Source of the DNA: Candidatus Eiseniibacteriota bacterium
GTDB taxonomy: Bacteria; Joyebacterota; Joyebacteria; Joyebacterales; Joyebacteraceae
DNA length: 10,714 bases
Reading direction: 5' to 3'
Assembly (NCBI GenBank): GCA_030638405.1
Contig: DAOWER010000275.1
Span: 1 to 10,714, forward strand
The stretch's first letter is position 1; each line of letters opens with the position of its first letter. This document shows, piece by piece, positions 1 through 6,097 of the stretch. Both the position numbers and the translations under genes were made by a program. Under the pieces are notes generated by a model, which did not search any database, was not told the origin of the DNA, and saw only the letters and a program-made list of their open reading frames with translations.

Positions 1-117
1 AATCTGCGTTGCGGTGAAGGCGACCACTTCGAACTCCTCGCGGCCTCTGTAGACGAGGTTGAAGTTGTGGAAGTCCCTTCCGGCAGCGCCCATGATGACA
101 ACACGTCGTCTCTGCAT
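1..117 (-). CDS. COG2403-type predicted GTPase, N-terminal fragment (runs off left edge)
   Basis: Thirty-nine codons are visible, starting at ATG 117-115 and continuing past base 1. A Shine-Dalgarno AGGAGG sits 4 bases upstream. The peptide begins MQRRRVVIMGAAGRDFHNFN and goes on to FEVVAFTATQI. From memory this matches the opening of the COG2403 family, predicted GTPases related to cyclic 2,3-diphosphoglycerate synthetase, whose N-terminus has the VIMGAAGRDFHNFN pattern and a later FTATQIP. The physiological role in bacteria is not settled. The nucleotide-binding motifs would lie outside the window, so the assignment rests on the N-terminal signature only. It lies 257 bases downstream of rfaE2 on the same strand and may have its own promoter. 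Confidence 0.65.
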   Translation of the reverse strand, partial: MQRRRVVIMGAAGRDFHNFNLVYRGREEFEVVAFTATQI

Positions 118-290
118 CCAACCTCCTGGAATCGAATCGTGTCTCCGTGCGCGGAGGGCGGCAGCCCGAGCGGCCGCCCGCGCCAATCGCAAGAGAATCC
201 CCCATGCCGACTCCGCTCGCGAGCGCGGCCGTGCGGGGGATCCGGAAGCGGAGCAATGTGAGTCAAGGCTCCGAGCAAGTCAAGATGGCA

Positions 291-320
291 ATGATACCTG
301 ATGGGGACCGCGGGTGTCCA
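291..320 (-). promoter_or_regulatory. Candidate sigma70-type promoter for the COG2403-like gene
   Basis: Read on the minus strand, TGGACA (320-315, 5/6 match to the -35 consensus) is followed after 18 bases by TATCAT (296-291, 5/6 match to the -10). This would give a leader of about 165 bases before the ATG at 117. Three copies of TTGACT (327-322, 283-278, 266-261) lie in the same gap. The middle copy has a poorer -10 (CACATT) 17 bases on, so other start sites are possible. Confidence 0.35.
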
Positions 321-374
321 GAGTCAAAGAACGGAATGGCGATGAATTGCGCTCGGCGACTCGGCCCGGTTCCG

Positions 375-854
375 TCAGGCCCTGTCCGAGTCGAGTATCC
401 TCGCGATTATGCCTCGCGTCGAGCGCCCCCGGAGTTCCTCGATGGCGGCGACCCTCCCACCGTGGCCCTCGACGAAGTCCGCCCCGACGATCGTGTCCCG
501 CTCGTAGCCCGCGCCCTTGGCGAGGACATCGGGCACGATGGCCGTGATGAGCTCGAGAGGCGTGTCCTCGTCGAACAGGCAGACCAGGTCGACCGAGGAC
601 AGAGCCGCGACAACGTGTGCCCTGTCGTCCTCCGGGACGATGGGCCTGGTGTCGCCCTTCAGGGCCCGGACCGAACGGTCCGTATTGACGCCCACGACCA
701 GGACGTCCCCGAGCGCCTTCGCCTCGGCGAGGTACTGCGTGTGCCCGCGGTGGATGATGTCGAAGCAGCCGTTCGTGAACACGACGACCCTGCCCTCCGC
801 GCGCGCACCGGCTGACGCCTTGACGAGATCCTCTCGCGAAACGACCCTACCCAA
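375..854 (-). CDS. rfaE2: D-glycero-beta-D-manno-heptose 1-phosphate adenylyltransferase (RfaE domain II type)
   Basis: This 159-aa cytoplasmic nucleotidyltransferase should transfer AMP from ATP to heptose 1-phosphate, the last activation step before ADP-heptose for the LPS inner core. The family signature is clear: FTNGCFDIIHRGH at residues 26-38, with the HxGH nucleotide-binding motif at 35-38. It continues through VVGVNTDRSV and ends with RSTRGIIARI (144-153), the counterpart of the usual STTxIIxRI. The length fits the stand-alone C-terminal half of HldE. The start is TTG at 854-852, supported by a GGGGAGGGGGG run about 6 bases upstream. It overlaps the end of rfaE1 by 8 bases, so translation is probably coupled. 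The product family is secure; the start codon is less so. Confidence 0.93.
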   Translation of the reverse strand: MGRVVSREDLVKASAGARAEGRVVVFTNGCFDIIHRGHTQYLAEAKALGDVLVVGVNTDRSVRALKGDTRPIVPEDDRAHVVAALSSVDLVCLFDEDTPLELITAIVPDVLAKGAGYERDTIVGADFVEGHGGRVAAIEELRGRSTRGIIARILDSDRA

Positions 855-1857
855 CGCGTCCCCCCTCCCCGGCGTCCGCGAAGGAGTGCTCGATCGCGTC
901 CAGCCCGACAGAAGCGGTCCCTATCTCCCTGATGACCAGACCCGCCGCGTGGTTCGCTATGATCGCGGCCTCCTCCATGGACGCGCCCGCCGCGAGAGCG
1001 ACGGCCAGTGCGCTGACCACGGTGTCACCGGCGCCCGTCACGTCGAAGACCTCCCGGCCGACCGTAGGAAGATGCACGAGCTCGCCGCCCGACATGAAGA
1101 GCGACATCCCGTGCTCGCCTCTGGTGATGACGACGCACCCGGCCTCGAGCTGCTTCTGGAGCTGCCATCCGACATCGAGCAGCGAGTTCTCATCAGTGAT
1201 GGTGGCGCCGACCGCCGCTCCCGCCTCCTTCTGGTTCGGCGTGATCGCCGTCACGCCGACGTAGCTCGCGAAGTGCGACTCCTTGGGGTCGACGCAGACC
1301 ATCTTCCCCAGGTCCCGCGCCGTGGATATCGCGGCCCCGATCGTCGTCTGCGTGACCACGCCCTTGCCGTAGTCCGAAACGATGAGAACGTCGGAATCCG
1401 CCAAGACCCTCCTGAGTCCGTCGAGGACGCGAGCCTCGACCTCTCCGGTAACGTCGGTCGTCACCTCGCTGTCCGCCCTGACAACCTGCTGGCTGTGGGC
1501 TATCACGCGCAGCTTCGTTGTCGTGGGCCGGTCGACCTCGGTCACCACGCAGTCGACGTCGACGCCTCTCCCGGTCAGGAGCGAGAGCAGCTCGCGGCCC
1601 GCCTCGTCGTCCCCGACGACGCCCACGAGAGTCGCGCGCGCGCCCAGGGCAGCGACGTTCTCAGCGACGTTTGCGGCCGCGCCGAACCTGGCGCTCTCCC
1701 GCCTGACCTCGACTATAGGCACCGGGGCCTCCTGCGAGATCCTGTTCACGTCGCCCCACACGTAGCGATCGAGCATGATGTCGCCCAGGATGGCCACCTT
1801 CGTGCGCGGGAACCCATCGAGCAACGTTCTCAGCCGCTTGGCATCGAGGTTCGTCAC
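847..1857 (-). CDS. rfaE1: D-glycero-beta-D-manno-heptose-7-phosphate kinase (RfaE domain I type)
   Basis: This 336-aa PfkB/ribokinase-family sugar kinase phosphorylates heptose 7-phosphate at C1 in ADP-heptose synthesis. Visible motifs are GDIMLDRYVWGDVNRISQEAP near the N-terminus (residues 25-45), GAAANVAENVAALG (59-72), SDYGKG (161-166), TPNQKEA (206-212), and the PfkB signature DVTGAGDT (272-279) with the catalytic Asp at 278. Length and motif order match the kinase half of HldE. The start is GTG 1857-1855, with GGAGGACGAGG just upstream. A good promoter lies 67 bases upstream of the start. The gene is followed directly by rfaE2 with an 8-base overlap. So the two activities that are one protein (HldE) in Escherichia coli are separate polypeptides here. 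Confidence 0.95.
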   Translation of the reverse strand: MTNLDAKRLRTLLDGFPRTKVAILGDIMLDRYVWGDVNRISQEAPVPIVEVRRESARFGAAANVAENVAALGARATLVGVVGDDEAGRELLSLLTGRGVDVDCVVTEVDRPTTTKLRVIAHSQQVVRADSEVTTDVTGEVEARVLDGLRRVLADSDVLIVSDYGKGVVTQTTIGAAISTARDLGKMVCVDPKESHFASYVGVTAITPNQKEAGAAVGATITDENSLLDVGWQLQKQLEAGCVVITRGEHGMSLFMSGGELVHLPTVGREVFDVTGAGDTVVSALAVALAAGASMEEAAIIANHAAGLVIREIGTASVGLDAIEHSFADAGEGGRVG

Positions 1858-1923
1858 CCTCGTCCTCCGGTTTTGAGTCAGTCCGTGCGCACCGGCGAGG
1901 CTCCCCCGCCGAGCAGTGGGTGA

Positions 1924-1952
1924 ATGCTAGAGCACGTAGCTGGCGAAGTCAA
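1924..1952 (-). promoter_or_regulatory. Promoter for rfaE1-rfaE2
   Basis: On the minus strand, TTGACT (1952-1947) and TAGCAT (1929-1924) are separated by exactly 17 bases, with matches of 5/6 and 4/6 to the sigma70 consensus. Transcription would begin near 1917, giving a leader of about 60 bases before the GTG start. The site lies in a 258-base gap after the repeat-protein gene, so rfaE1 can be transcribed independently. Confidence 0.6.
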
Positions 1953-2041
1953 GCGCGCCTGGCCGGTCGCCGCAAGCCGGGCTGAGCTCCACCCGATCAA
2001 CCGTGACGTGGCGGTCTTGCGGCCGCGACGTCGCCGGCCCA

Positions 2042-2081
2042 CAATCGCGAAGCGGCCGGTCCGCAATCGCGAACCGGCCGC
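2042..2081. repeat. Imperfect 22-base-period direct repeat containing a perfect dyad
   Basis: Two 17-base copies, 2042-2058 and 2064-2080, agree at 16 of 17 positions (CAATCGCGAA followed by G or C and CGGCCG). A third, degenerate GC-rich unit adjoins at 2021-2039, where GGCCGCGAC can pair with GTCGCCGGCC with one bulged base. The array lies just downstream of the stop codon of the repeat-protein gene. Confidence 0.6.
2052..2081 (-). terminator. Possible terminator hairpin after the repeat-protein gene
   Basis: GCGGCCGGT (2052-2060) and ACCGGCCGC (2073-2081) form a perfect 9-base-pair, very GC-rich stem with a 12-base loop, 34 bases past the stop codon. No T-run follows on the minus strand, so this is not a textbook intrinsic terminator. 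It could stabilise the 3' end or work with another factor. Confidence 0.35.
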
Positions 2082-2115
2082 CCCTGGAATCGAGCCGAGC
2101 TTGACGCGCCACGCA

Positions 2116-2979
2116 TCAATTCTCGGTCAGCTTCACAGTCTCTATCGTGCGTCTGCGTCTCGGCTTCCGCTTCGGGTGCTTGGGGACCATCAGGTCCGGG
2201 TAGGCGTTGTGCAGCGCCTGGATCGAGGACCCGGAGAAGCACCCGGTCAGCATCCCACCGAGACCGTGCTCCCTGAAGAGGTGGTACGTCACATCCTGGA
2301 ACACGCGCTCTCTCGGAACGCCGAGCTGCTCCTCGCAGAGCCAGCGCGTCGCCCTGCGTGCGTTCGCGAGGCCCTGCTCACCCTGCCAGAAGTTCTTGGG
2401 CACGTTGCGGAACTCCCAGGGATGGAAGCGCCCGGGATAGGCGTTCTCGATCGCTCTGAAGAAGGAACCCCTGAAGCACACCGAGAGCATCCCGCGCAGG
2501 TTGTGCTTGCCGAATGTCGTAGCCGAGATCCTCTGCGGGATGTCGCTGACGGCGACACCCTCGACCTCCTCGATCATCCACCGAGTCGCCTCGGCGGCGA
2601 GCTTGAACCGGTCCGGGCCCTGCCACATACCCTTGACATTGAACTGCCACTTGTGAAATCGGTTCGGGTAGGCGTTGTCGATCGCCTTGTACGGCGACCA
2701 GTCGAAGCAACTGCCAAGCATCCAGGTGAGACCGTTCTCGTAGAACAGCTTCTTGTGGATCGTGCGCGGTATGTCCCCTACGGCGATGCCGAGCTTCTCC
2801 TCGAGCAGGTACCTCGTGATGATCGCGGCTCGCCCACGGCCTGTCTCACCCTGGAAGAAGTTGTTAGGGAACCGCCGTCTGCGCCCGCCGAACACCTCTT
2901 CGTATGTCTGGATGACCTCGGTCTGATCAAGCCCAGCTGCGGTTGTCTCGGGATCCAGCCTTTTCAGCTCCGCGACCAT
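2116..2979 (-). CDS. Uncharacterised protein with three tandem ~78-residue repeats (DUF4046-like)
   Basis: This 287-aa soluble protein of unknown function has no signal peptide or membrane segment. Residues 38-113, 115-190 and 193-264 are three copies of one module with a period of 77-79 residues. Each copy carries an aromatic-QG motif (FFQG 41, MWQG 118, FWQG 197), a helix around TRYLLEE/TRWMIEE/TRWLCEE, a GL..ML..CF segment with a cysteine at 91, 168 and 247, and an AYP near the end (103, 180, 259); the first two then end in F..W.F. The tail is strongly basic (KHPKRKPRRRRT, 267-278), so nucleic-acid binding is possible. The module resembles repeats I remember as DUF4046; this is unverified. 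ATG 2979 (GGAGGGG just upstream) is preferred to the upstream in-frame TTG at 3072, which would fall on a TTGACA hexamer in the 5' leader. It has its own promoter and is divergent from the DUF3467 gene. Confidence 0.8.
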   Translation of the reverse strand: MVAELKRLDPETTAAGLDQTEVIQTYEEVFGGRRRRFPNNFFQGETGRGRAAIITRYLLEEKLGIAVGDIPRTIHKKLFYENGLTWMLGSCFDWSPYKAIDNAYPNRFHKWQFNVKGMWQGPDRFKLAAEATRWMIEEVEGVAVSDIPQRISATTFGKHNLRGMLSVCFRGSFFRAIENAYPGRFHPWEFRNVPKNFWQGEQGLANARRATRWLCEEQLGVPRERVFQDVTYHLFREHGLGGMLTGCFSGSSIQALHNAYPDLMVPKHPKRKPRRRRTIETVKLTEN

Positions 2980-3084
2980 AGCCCCTCCGTCTACAGTTCG
3001 GACAACTGACAAAGCCGTGACACAATCGTGAGGGTACGTTGCCCTAGTTTCACAGTTTACACCACGTGTCAATCAAGCAAGCCG

Positions 3085-3113
3085 AACATATCACTTCCTC
3101 CAAAACCTGTCAA
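3085..3113 (-). promoter_or_regulatory. Strong promoter for the repeat-protein gene
   Basis: On the minus strand, TTGACA (3113-3108, perfect -35) and TATGTT (3090-3085, 4/6) are 17 bases apart. Transcription should begin near 3078, leaving a leader of about 100 bases before ATG 2979. This AT-richer stretch stands out from its GC-rich surroundings. Both hexamers and the spacing are identical to the promoter at 3462-3490. Confidence 0.7.
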
Positions 3114-3461
3114 GCCAATAGTGCGGCAAAGCACAACTACGTAGCTTTCTAGCGGGGAATCCGTAAGTCCGGCTCGTCCGGTGCGGGCCGCCGGCCAGTA
3201 TCACGAAAGGCGCTCCTGGCACCGCCCGTGCGAGGCGCGGGCGCCACACAGGGCCGCACCCGCGGAATGCGCCGCCGGTACAGGGTGCGGCTCGGTGCGG
3301 TGGCAGGATGGCGCTGCTGCGGCGCCGGGCCTCTCGAGATCCCCGCCCTGCGCGCCGCAGGGGGCGCGAGGGTCCTCCGCCCCTCCCTCTCGCGCCTGGG
3401 GCAACGACCCGCTTTCCTGAGCGGGGGCCGGTGTCCAGCTAACCCATGGGCCAGAATGGGC
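3114..3461. other. Gene-free, GC-rich, hairpin-rich intergenic block
   Basis: No credible gene lies between the two divergent promoters. Reading frames here start from weak codons, have arbitrary composition and match no family I know. The block holds many dyads: GTGC/GCAC (3121-3134), palindrome CTACGTAG (3137-3144), GGCGC-GG-GCGCC (3234-3245), CCCTGCG-cgc-CGCAGGG (3346-3362), GGCGCGAG/CTCGCGCC (3363-3370 with 3389-3396, 18-base loop) and CCCGCT-ttcctg-AGCGGG (3408-3425). I looked for RNase P, tmRNA, SRP RNA and tRNA signatures and found none. It could be an unrecognised structured RNA, a long regulatory region, or GC-rich sequence that folds by chance. Confidence 0.5.
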
Positions 3462-3490
3462 TTGACAACGCCACGGGCCGCTCATATGTT
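3462..3490 (+). promoter_or_regulatory. Strong promoter for the DUF3467 gene
   Basis: TTGACA (3462-3467) and TATGTT (3485-3490) are 17 bases apart, and the -35 is preceded by GGC exactly as in the minus-strand promoter at 3085-3113. The start of transcription would be near 3497. The roughly 50-base leader can form GGTCCT/AGGACC (3502-3507 with 3518-3523). Confidence 0.72.
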
Positions 3491-3547
3491 GACGCGAATC
3501 GGGTCCTGTGAACCCGGAGGACCTATCACGACGCAGACGGGAGGCTC

Positions 3548-3841
3548 ATGACTGAGCAGAAGAAGCAGATCAACGTGGAACTTCGCGACGCGGAGGCCGA
3601 GGGCGTCTACGCGAACTTCGCGGCCATCACCCACTCCCCCGCCGAGTTCGTCATGGACTTCATCAGAGTTCTTCCCGGAACCAAGAAGAGCAGGGTCCAC
3701 GCCCGCATCGTGATGGCCCCACAGAATGTCAAGGCCTTCGTGAGAGCGCTCCAGGACAACATCGCCAAGTACGAGGAGCGGCACGGCGAGATCAAGTCGT
3801 CGGGGCAGACCCAACCCGGGAAGCAGATAGGGTTCCAGTAG
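3548..3841 (+). CDS. DUF3467 family protein
   Basis: This is a small (97 aa) cytoplasmic protein of the DUF3467 family, whose function is unknown. Family features are the EGVYANFAAITHSPAEFVMDFIRVLPG core (residues 18-40), the middle strand RVHARIVMAPQNVKAFVRALQDNI (about 45-68), and the YEERHGEI that normally closes the fold. The length is typical. The final 16 residues (SSGQTQPGKQIGFQ region) look like a disordered tail. The ATG at 3548 is preceded by GGGAGG with a 3-base gap to ATG. It has a strong promoter of its own and stands apart from clear functional partners. The family assignment is from remembered sequence similarity. Confidence 0.88.
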   Translation: MTEQKKQINVELRDAEAEGVYANFAAITHSPAEFVMDFIRVLPGTKKSRVHARIVMAPQNVKAFVRALQDNIAKYEERHGEIKSSGQTQPGKQIGFQ

Positions 3842-3843
3842 GG

Positions 3844-3856
3844 CTCAAGACTTGAG
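3844..3856. repeat. Short inverted repeat just after the DUF3467 gene
   Basis: CTCAAG and CTTGAG flank a single A, two bases past the stop codon. A one-base loop is too tight for a 6-base-pair RNA hairpin, but a shorter hairpin or a protein-binding dyad is possible. Confidence 0.35.
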
Positions 3857-3946
3857 ACGCGGGAGGTTTGTGAGGACTGCCGGGGCGCACACCGGTCGAG
3901 GTATCGGGGACCCCGGGATTGACGACATGGCTTCGTGGCAGTACCG

Positions 3947-3966
3947 CGGGGGCTCAGGGGCCCCCG
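3947..3966 (+). terminator. GC hairpin in the gap between the DUF3467 and beta-barrel genes
   Basis: CGGGGGC (3947-3953) and GCCCCCG (3960-3966) form a perfect 7-base-pair stem with a 6-base loop. No T-run follows, so intrinsic termination is uncertain. It could separate the two plus-strand genes or lie in the leader of the second. The only promoter-like element nearby is TTGACG (3919-3924) with a poor -10 (TACCGC, 3942-3947), so the beta-barrel gene may depend partly on read-through. Confidence 0.3.
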
Positions 3967-4005
3967 AGAATCCAAGAGGGAGGTGACAAGACGGAGAGAC
4001 CAGAG

Positions 4006-4027
4006 CGAGCCTCGTGAGTGAGGTTCG
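4006..4027 (+). promoter_or_regulatory. 5' leader hairpin ahead of the beta-barrel gene
   Basis: In RNA, CGAGCCTC (4006-4013) pairs with GAGGTTCG (4020-4027) over 8 base pairs, one of them G-U, with a 6-base loop. It ends 49 bases before the ATG and leaves the ribosome-binding site free. A stability role is as likely as regulation. Confidence 0.3.
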
Positions 4028-4076
4028 GCGAGGTTAGGTGTTCGTAAGACTACCGTTGAAACCAGGAGGAGTTACG

Positions 4077-4961
4077 ATGATACGCAGCACGCTTGCAGTG
4101 ATTCTGGTCATCGCGCTCGCGATGAGCGCAGGCGCCTACGACGAGCTCTACAGCAACGACACGGCCGCGACCCACGACGCCGGCGCCTTCGGTATCGACG
4201 TCAGCTTCCTGTACTTCATGGCCAGCAGCGGCTACGACAAGGACGGAGAGAGCTACGACTGGGCCGACGGCATCGAGTACACCGGCATGTGGTTCCCGAT
4301 CGACATCTACTACGGGGTCATTGACGGCTTCGAGGTCGGTGTCACTCCCATCTTCATGATGGACAAGACGACGTTCCCGGACCCGACGCCTGAGTACTCC
4401 GGCACGGGCATCGGCGACACCTGGATCTGGGCTAAGTACGGGTTCCTGCCCGACCCCATGCTGACCGCGCGCGTGGGATTCAAGGTCGCGACGGGCGTCG
4501 CCGAAGAGGACGTCGACGCAGAAGAGCTCCCGACCGGCTCCGGCCAGATGGACATCGACGGCGCCCTCATGTTCGGCGTCCCCGCGGGTCCGGGCTCGTT
4601 CGACGCCTCGATCGGCTACCGCTACAGGATGGCCAAGACGGTCGCGGACATCGACTACGCTCCGGGCAACGAGATCCAGTTCTTCGCGGGCTACACGTAC
4701 TTCCTCGGCGAGGCGATGAATCTCCGTCTCGGCGCCGACGGTTTCTTCGGCAGCGACCCGACCGAGGACGGCGACCCGATCCCCGAGCTTCCTCCGAATG
4801 TCGGCGACGTCCCCGGTTCGAACGTCGTGTACCTCAACCCGGGCTTCGACTACATCATGGACAACGGGGTGGTCCTGGGCTTCGACATGCACTACCCGCT
4901 CATGGGCTCCAACATCGACCCTCCGTGGGGCTTCGGCCTCTCGGTCGGCTGGGGCAACTAG
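4077..4961 (+). CDS. Probable outer-membrane beta-barrel protein (transporter / MetA-pathway-like)
   Basis: This 294-aa protein is predicted to be exported. MIRSTLAVILVIALAMSAGA (1-20) is a good signal peptide with cleavage likely before Tyr21. The mature chain has no hydrophobic helix but many short amphipathic, aromatic- and glycine-rich strands, for example FEVGVTPIFMM, TARVGFKVATG, FDASIGYRYRM, IQFFAGYTYFL and GFGLSVGWG at the C-terminus, separated by acidic Asp/Pro-rich loops. The TGIGDTWIWAKYGF stretch followed by FKVATG resembles the PF13557 'phenol MetA degradation' outer-membrane family; the cargo is unknown. ATG 4077 is chosen because AGGAGG lies 7 bases upstream and the signal peptide begins there. 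An upstream GTG (4038) would add 13 residues. The last residue is Asn, not the common terminal Phe. Confidence 0.72.
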   Translation: MIRSTLAVILVIALAMSAGAYDELYSNDTAATHDAGAFGIDVSFLYFMASSGYDKDGESYDWADGIEYTGMWFPIDIYYGVIDGFEVGVTPIFMMDKTTFPDPTPEYSGTGIGDTWIWAKYGFLPDPMLTARVGFKVATGVAEEDVDAEELPTGSGQMDIDGALMFGVPAGPGSFDASIGYRYRMAKTVADIDYAPGNEIQFFAGYTYFLGEAMNLRLGADGFFGSDPTEDGDPIPELPPNVGDVPGSNVVYLNPGFDYIMDNGVVLGFDMHYPLMGSNIDPPWGFGLSVGWGN

Positions 4962-4998
4962 CGGCCCCGCCTCATGGTGCAGTGCGGGACGTAGATCG

Positions 4999-5028
4999 GA
5001 AAGGAGCCGCCCGAGGGCGGCTCCTTTC
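4999..5028. terminator. Strong bidirectional hairpin terminator between convergent genes
   Basis: GAAAGGAGCCGCCC (4999-5012) and GGGCGGCTCCTTTC (5015-5028) are perfect reverse complements around GA; in RNA this would fold as a 13-base-pair stem with a CGAG tetraloop. It ends in TTTC on the plus strand and CTTTC on the minus strand. It lies 37 bases past the beta-barrel stop and about 90 past the acyltransferase stop, so it can end both converging transcripts. Confidence 0.85.
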
Positions 5029-5120
5029 GCGTACTACCGGGGCCGCGTCGCCGCGGCGTATTGATGCGCGGCTCAGGCGTCGCCCGTCACGGCGCGGAGC
5101 GCGCGCGTTGCTCCCGCTTC

Positions 5121-6044
5121 TTATGAGCCGTCCCCCGACGCGTCCGGAGGGCGCGTCTTCCACCGTCTGTGCATCCAGAAGTACAGGTCGGGATACTGGC
5201 GGATGAACCGGCCGAACTCGGTCGTGTAGCCCTGGGTCAGGAGTCTCACGCGTTCGTCCTTCGGCAGGTCCTCCGGCGGGCTCTCGACCGACGGGCGAAC
5301 GACGATCTCGTGCGCTCCTCCCGCGTGGCGGACGATGCCCCCGGGGAGCAGTGGGGCGCCCGACTGAACCGACATGCGCGCGGGTCCGAACGGTGTCGAC
5401 GCCTGCTTCCCGAGGAACTCAACGAAAACGCCGTCCCTCCCCGCGTCCTGGTCGGAGAGCATGCAGACCACCCTGTTGCGACGGAGCGCGCGCAGCACCC
5501 CCATCAGGTTGCCGGTCACGGGCACGAGCTCGCCGCCGAAGCGTGCTCGCAGCCGATTCATCATTCCGTCAACGAGGATGTTGTGCTGCTCGCCGACCAG
5601 GAAGGTCATGGGATAGCCCTTGCTGGCGAGCATCGCCAGGATCTCCCAGTTCCCGAGGTGCCCGCAGACCAGCACGGCGCCCTTGCCCTTTTCCAGTGCG
5701 GCGTCGATGTGCTCGCTGCCCGTCACCGTGATCAGCGCCTCGACATCCCGTGGCGTCATGCGGGGAAAGCGCATGTACTCGAACGTCATACGGCCGAAGT
5801 TCTCGTACGACCTGCGCGCGATTCCGACGAGTTCCGCGCGGCTCCGCTCACCCGCGAAAACCCGCTCCAGATGCTGCATCACGACGCGACGACGCAGCTT
5901 GAGCACGGAGAAGGCGAAACCGCCGAGGGCGGCTCCGGTCTCTCGCGACCATCCCGCCGGAAGCGCGCAGATCACGGCCTGCGCCGCCCGCCCGGCCGCG
6001 TACTCCAATCTGTGTTGCAGCGTAATCTTCCTGGTCCTCGGCAT
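5121..6044 (-). CDS. LpxL/HtrB-like lysophospholipid acyltransferase
   Basis: This 307-aa acyltransferase of the LpxL/HtrB (lipid A late acyltransferase) family is likely inner-membrane associated. It would transfer a fatty acyl chain from acyl-ACP to a lipid A precursor or another phosphoglycolipid. The catalytic HX4E motif is GHLGNWE with His129 and Glu134. Further family landmarks are LSDQDAG (197-202), FVEFLGKQASTPFGPARMS (207-225) and the C-terminal YFWMHRRWKTRP (288-299). The N-terminus has a moderately hydrophobic stretch (about 15-50) rather than a strong anchor. ATG 6044 is preferred to GTG 6050 because AGGAG lies 5 bases before the ATG. It is the last gene of the minus-strand run, 53 bases after the DUF362 gene. 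Which lipid it acylates cannot be told. Confidence 0.9.
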   Translation of the reverse strand: MPRTRKITLQHRLEYAAGRAAQAVICALPAGWSRETGAALGGFAFSVLKLRRRVVMQHLERVFAGERSRAELVGIARRSYENFGRMTFEYMRFPRMTPRDVEALITVTGSEHIDAALEKGKGAVLVCGHLGNWEILAMLASKGYPMTFLVGEQHNILVDGMMNRLRARFGGELVPVTGNLMGVLRALRRNRVVCMLSDQDAGRDGVFVEFLGKQASTPFGPARMSVQSGAPLLPGGIVRHAGGAHEIVVRPSVESPPEDLPKDERVRLLTQGYTTEFGRFIRQYPDLYFWMHRRWKTRPPDASGDGS

Positions 6045-6097
6045 GCACACTCCTGATGAGCTGGGACGGCGCCCCTTCTACAAGATCCGCCGACGCG

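Noticed and set aside
198..240. Possible hairpin TCCCCC/GGGGGA around the palindrome GCTCGCGAGC as an rfaE2 terminator
   Set aside because: Only the 6-base outer arms and the 10-base palindrome match, the sequence between them does not pair, and no T-run follows on the minus strand.
517..1923. Long plus-strand open frame (468 codons) across rfaE1
   Set aside because: It is antisense to a certain gene. It is Arg/Asp/Pro-rich with no family features, as expected for the opposite strand of a high-GC gene.
1924..3009. Plus-strand open frame (361 codons) opposite the repeat-protein gene
   Set aside because: The minus strand holds a clear three-fold protein repeat with conserved motifs. The plus frame only mirrors the repeat at the DNA level.
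2980..3072. 31-residue N-terminal extension of the repeat protein from TTG 3072
   Set aside because: The TTG overlaps a TTGACA hexamer in the leader, has no good ribosome site, and lies only about 6 bases past the predicted transcript start. ATG 2979 has a clear GGAGGGG.
3181..3485. Small open frames on both strands in the 3114-3461 gap
   Set aside because: Their composition is random-looking (Ala, Arg, Gly, Pro), starts are weak, no ribosome sites were found, and the frames on the two strands overlap each other.
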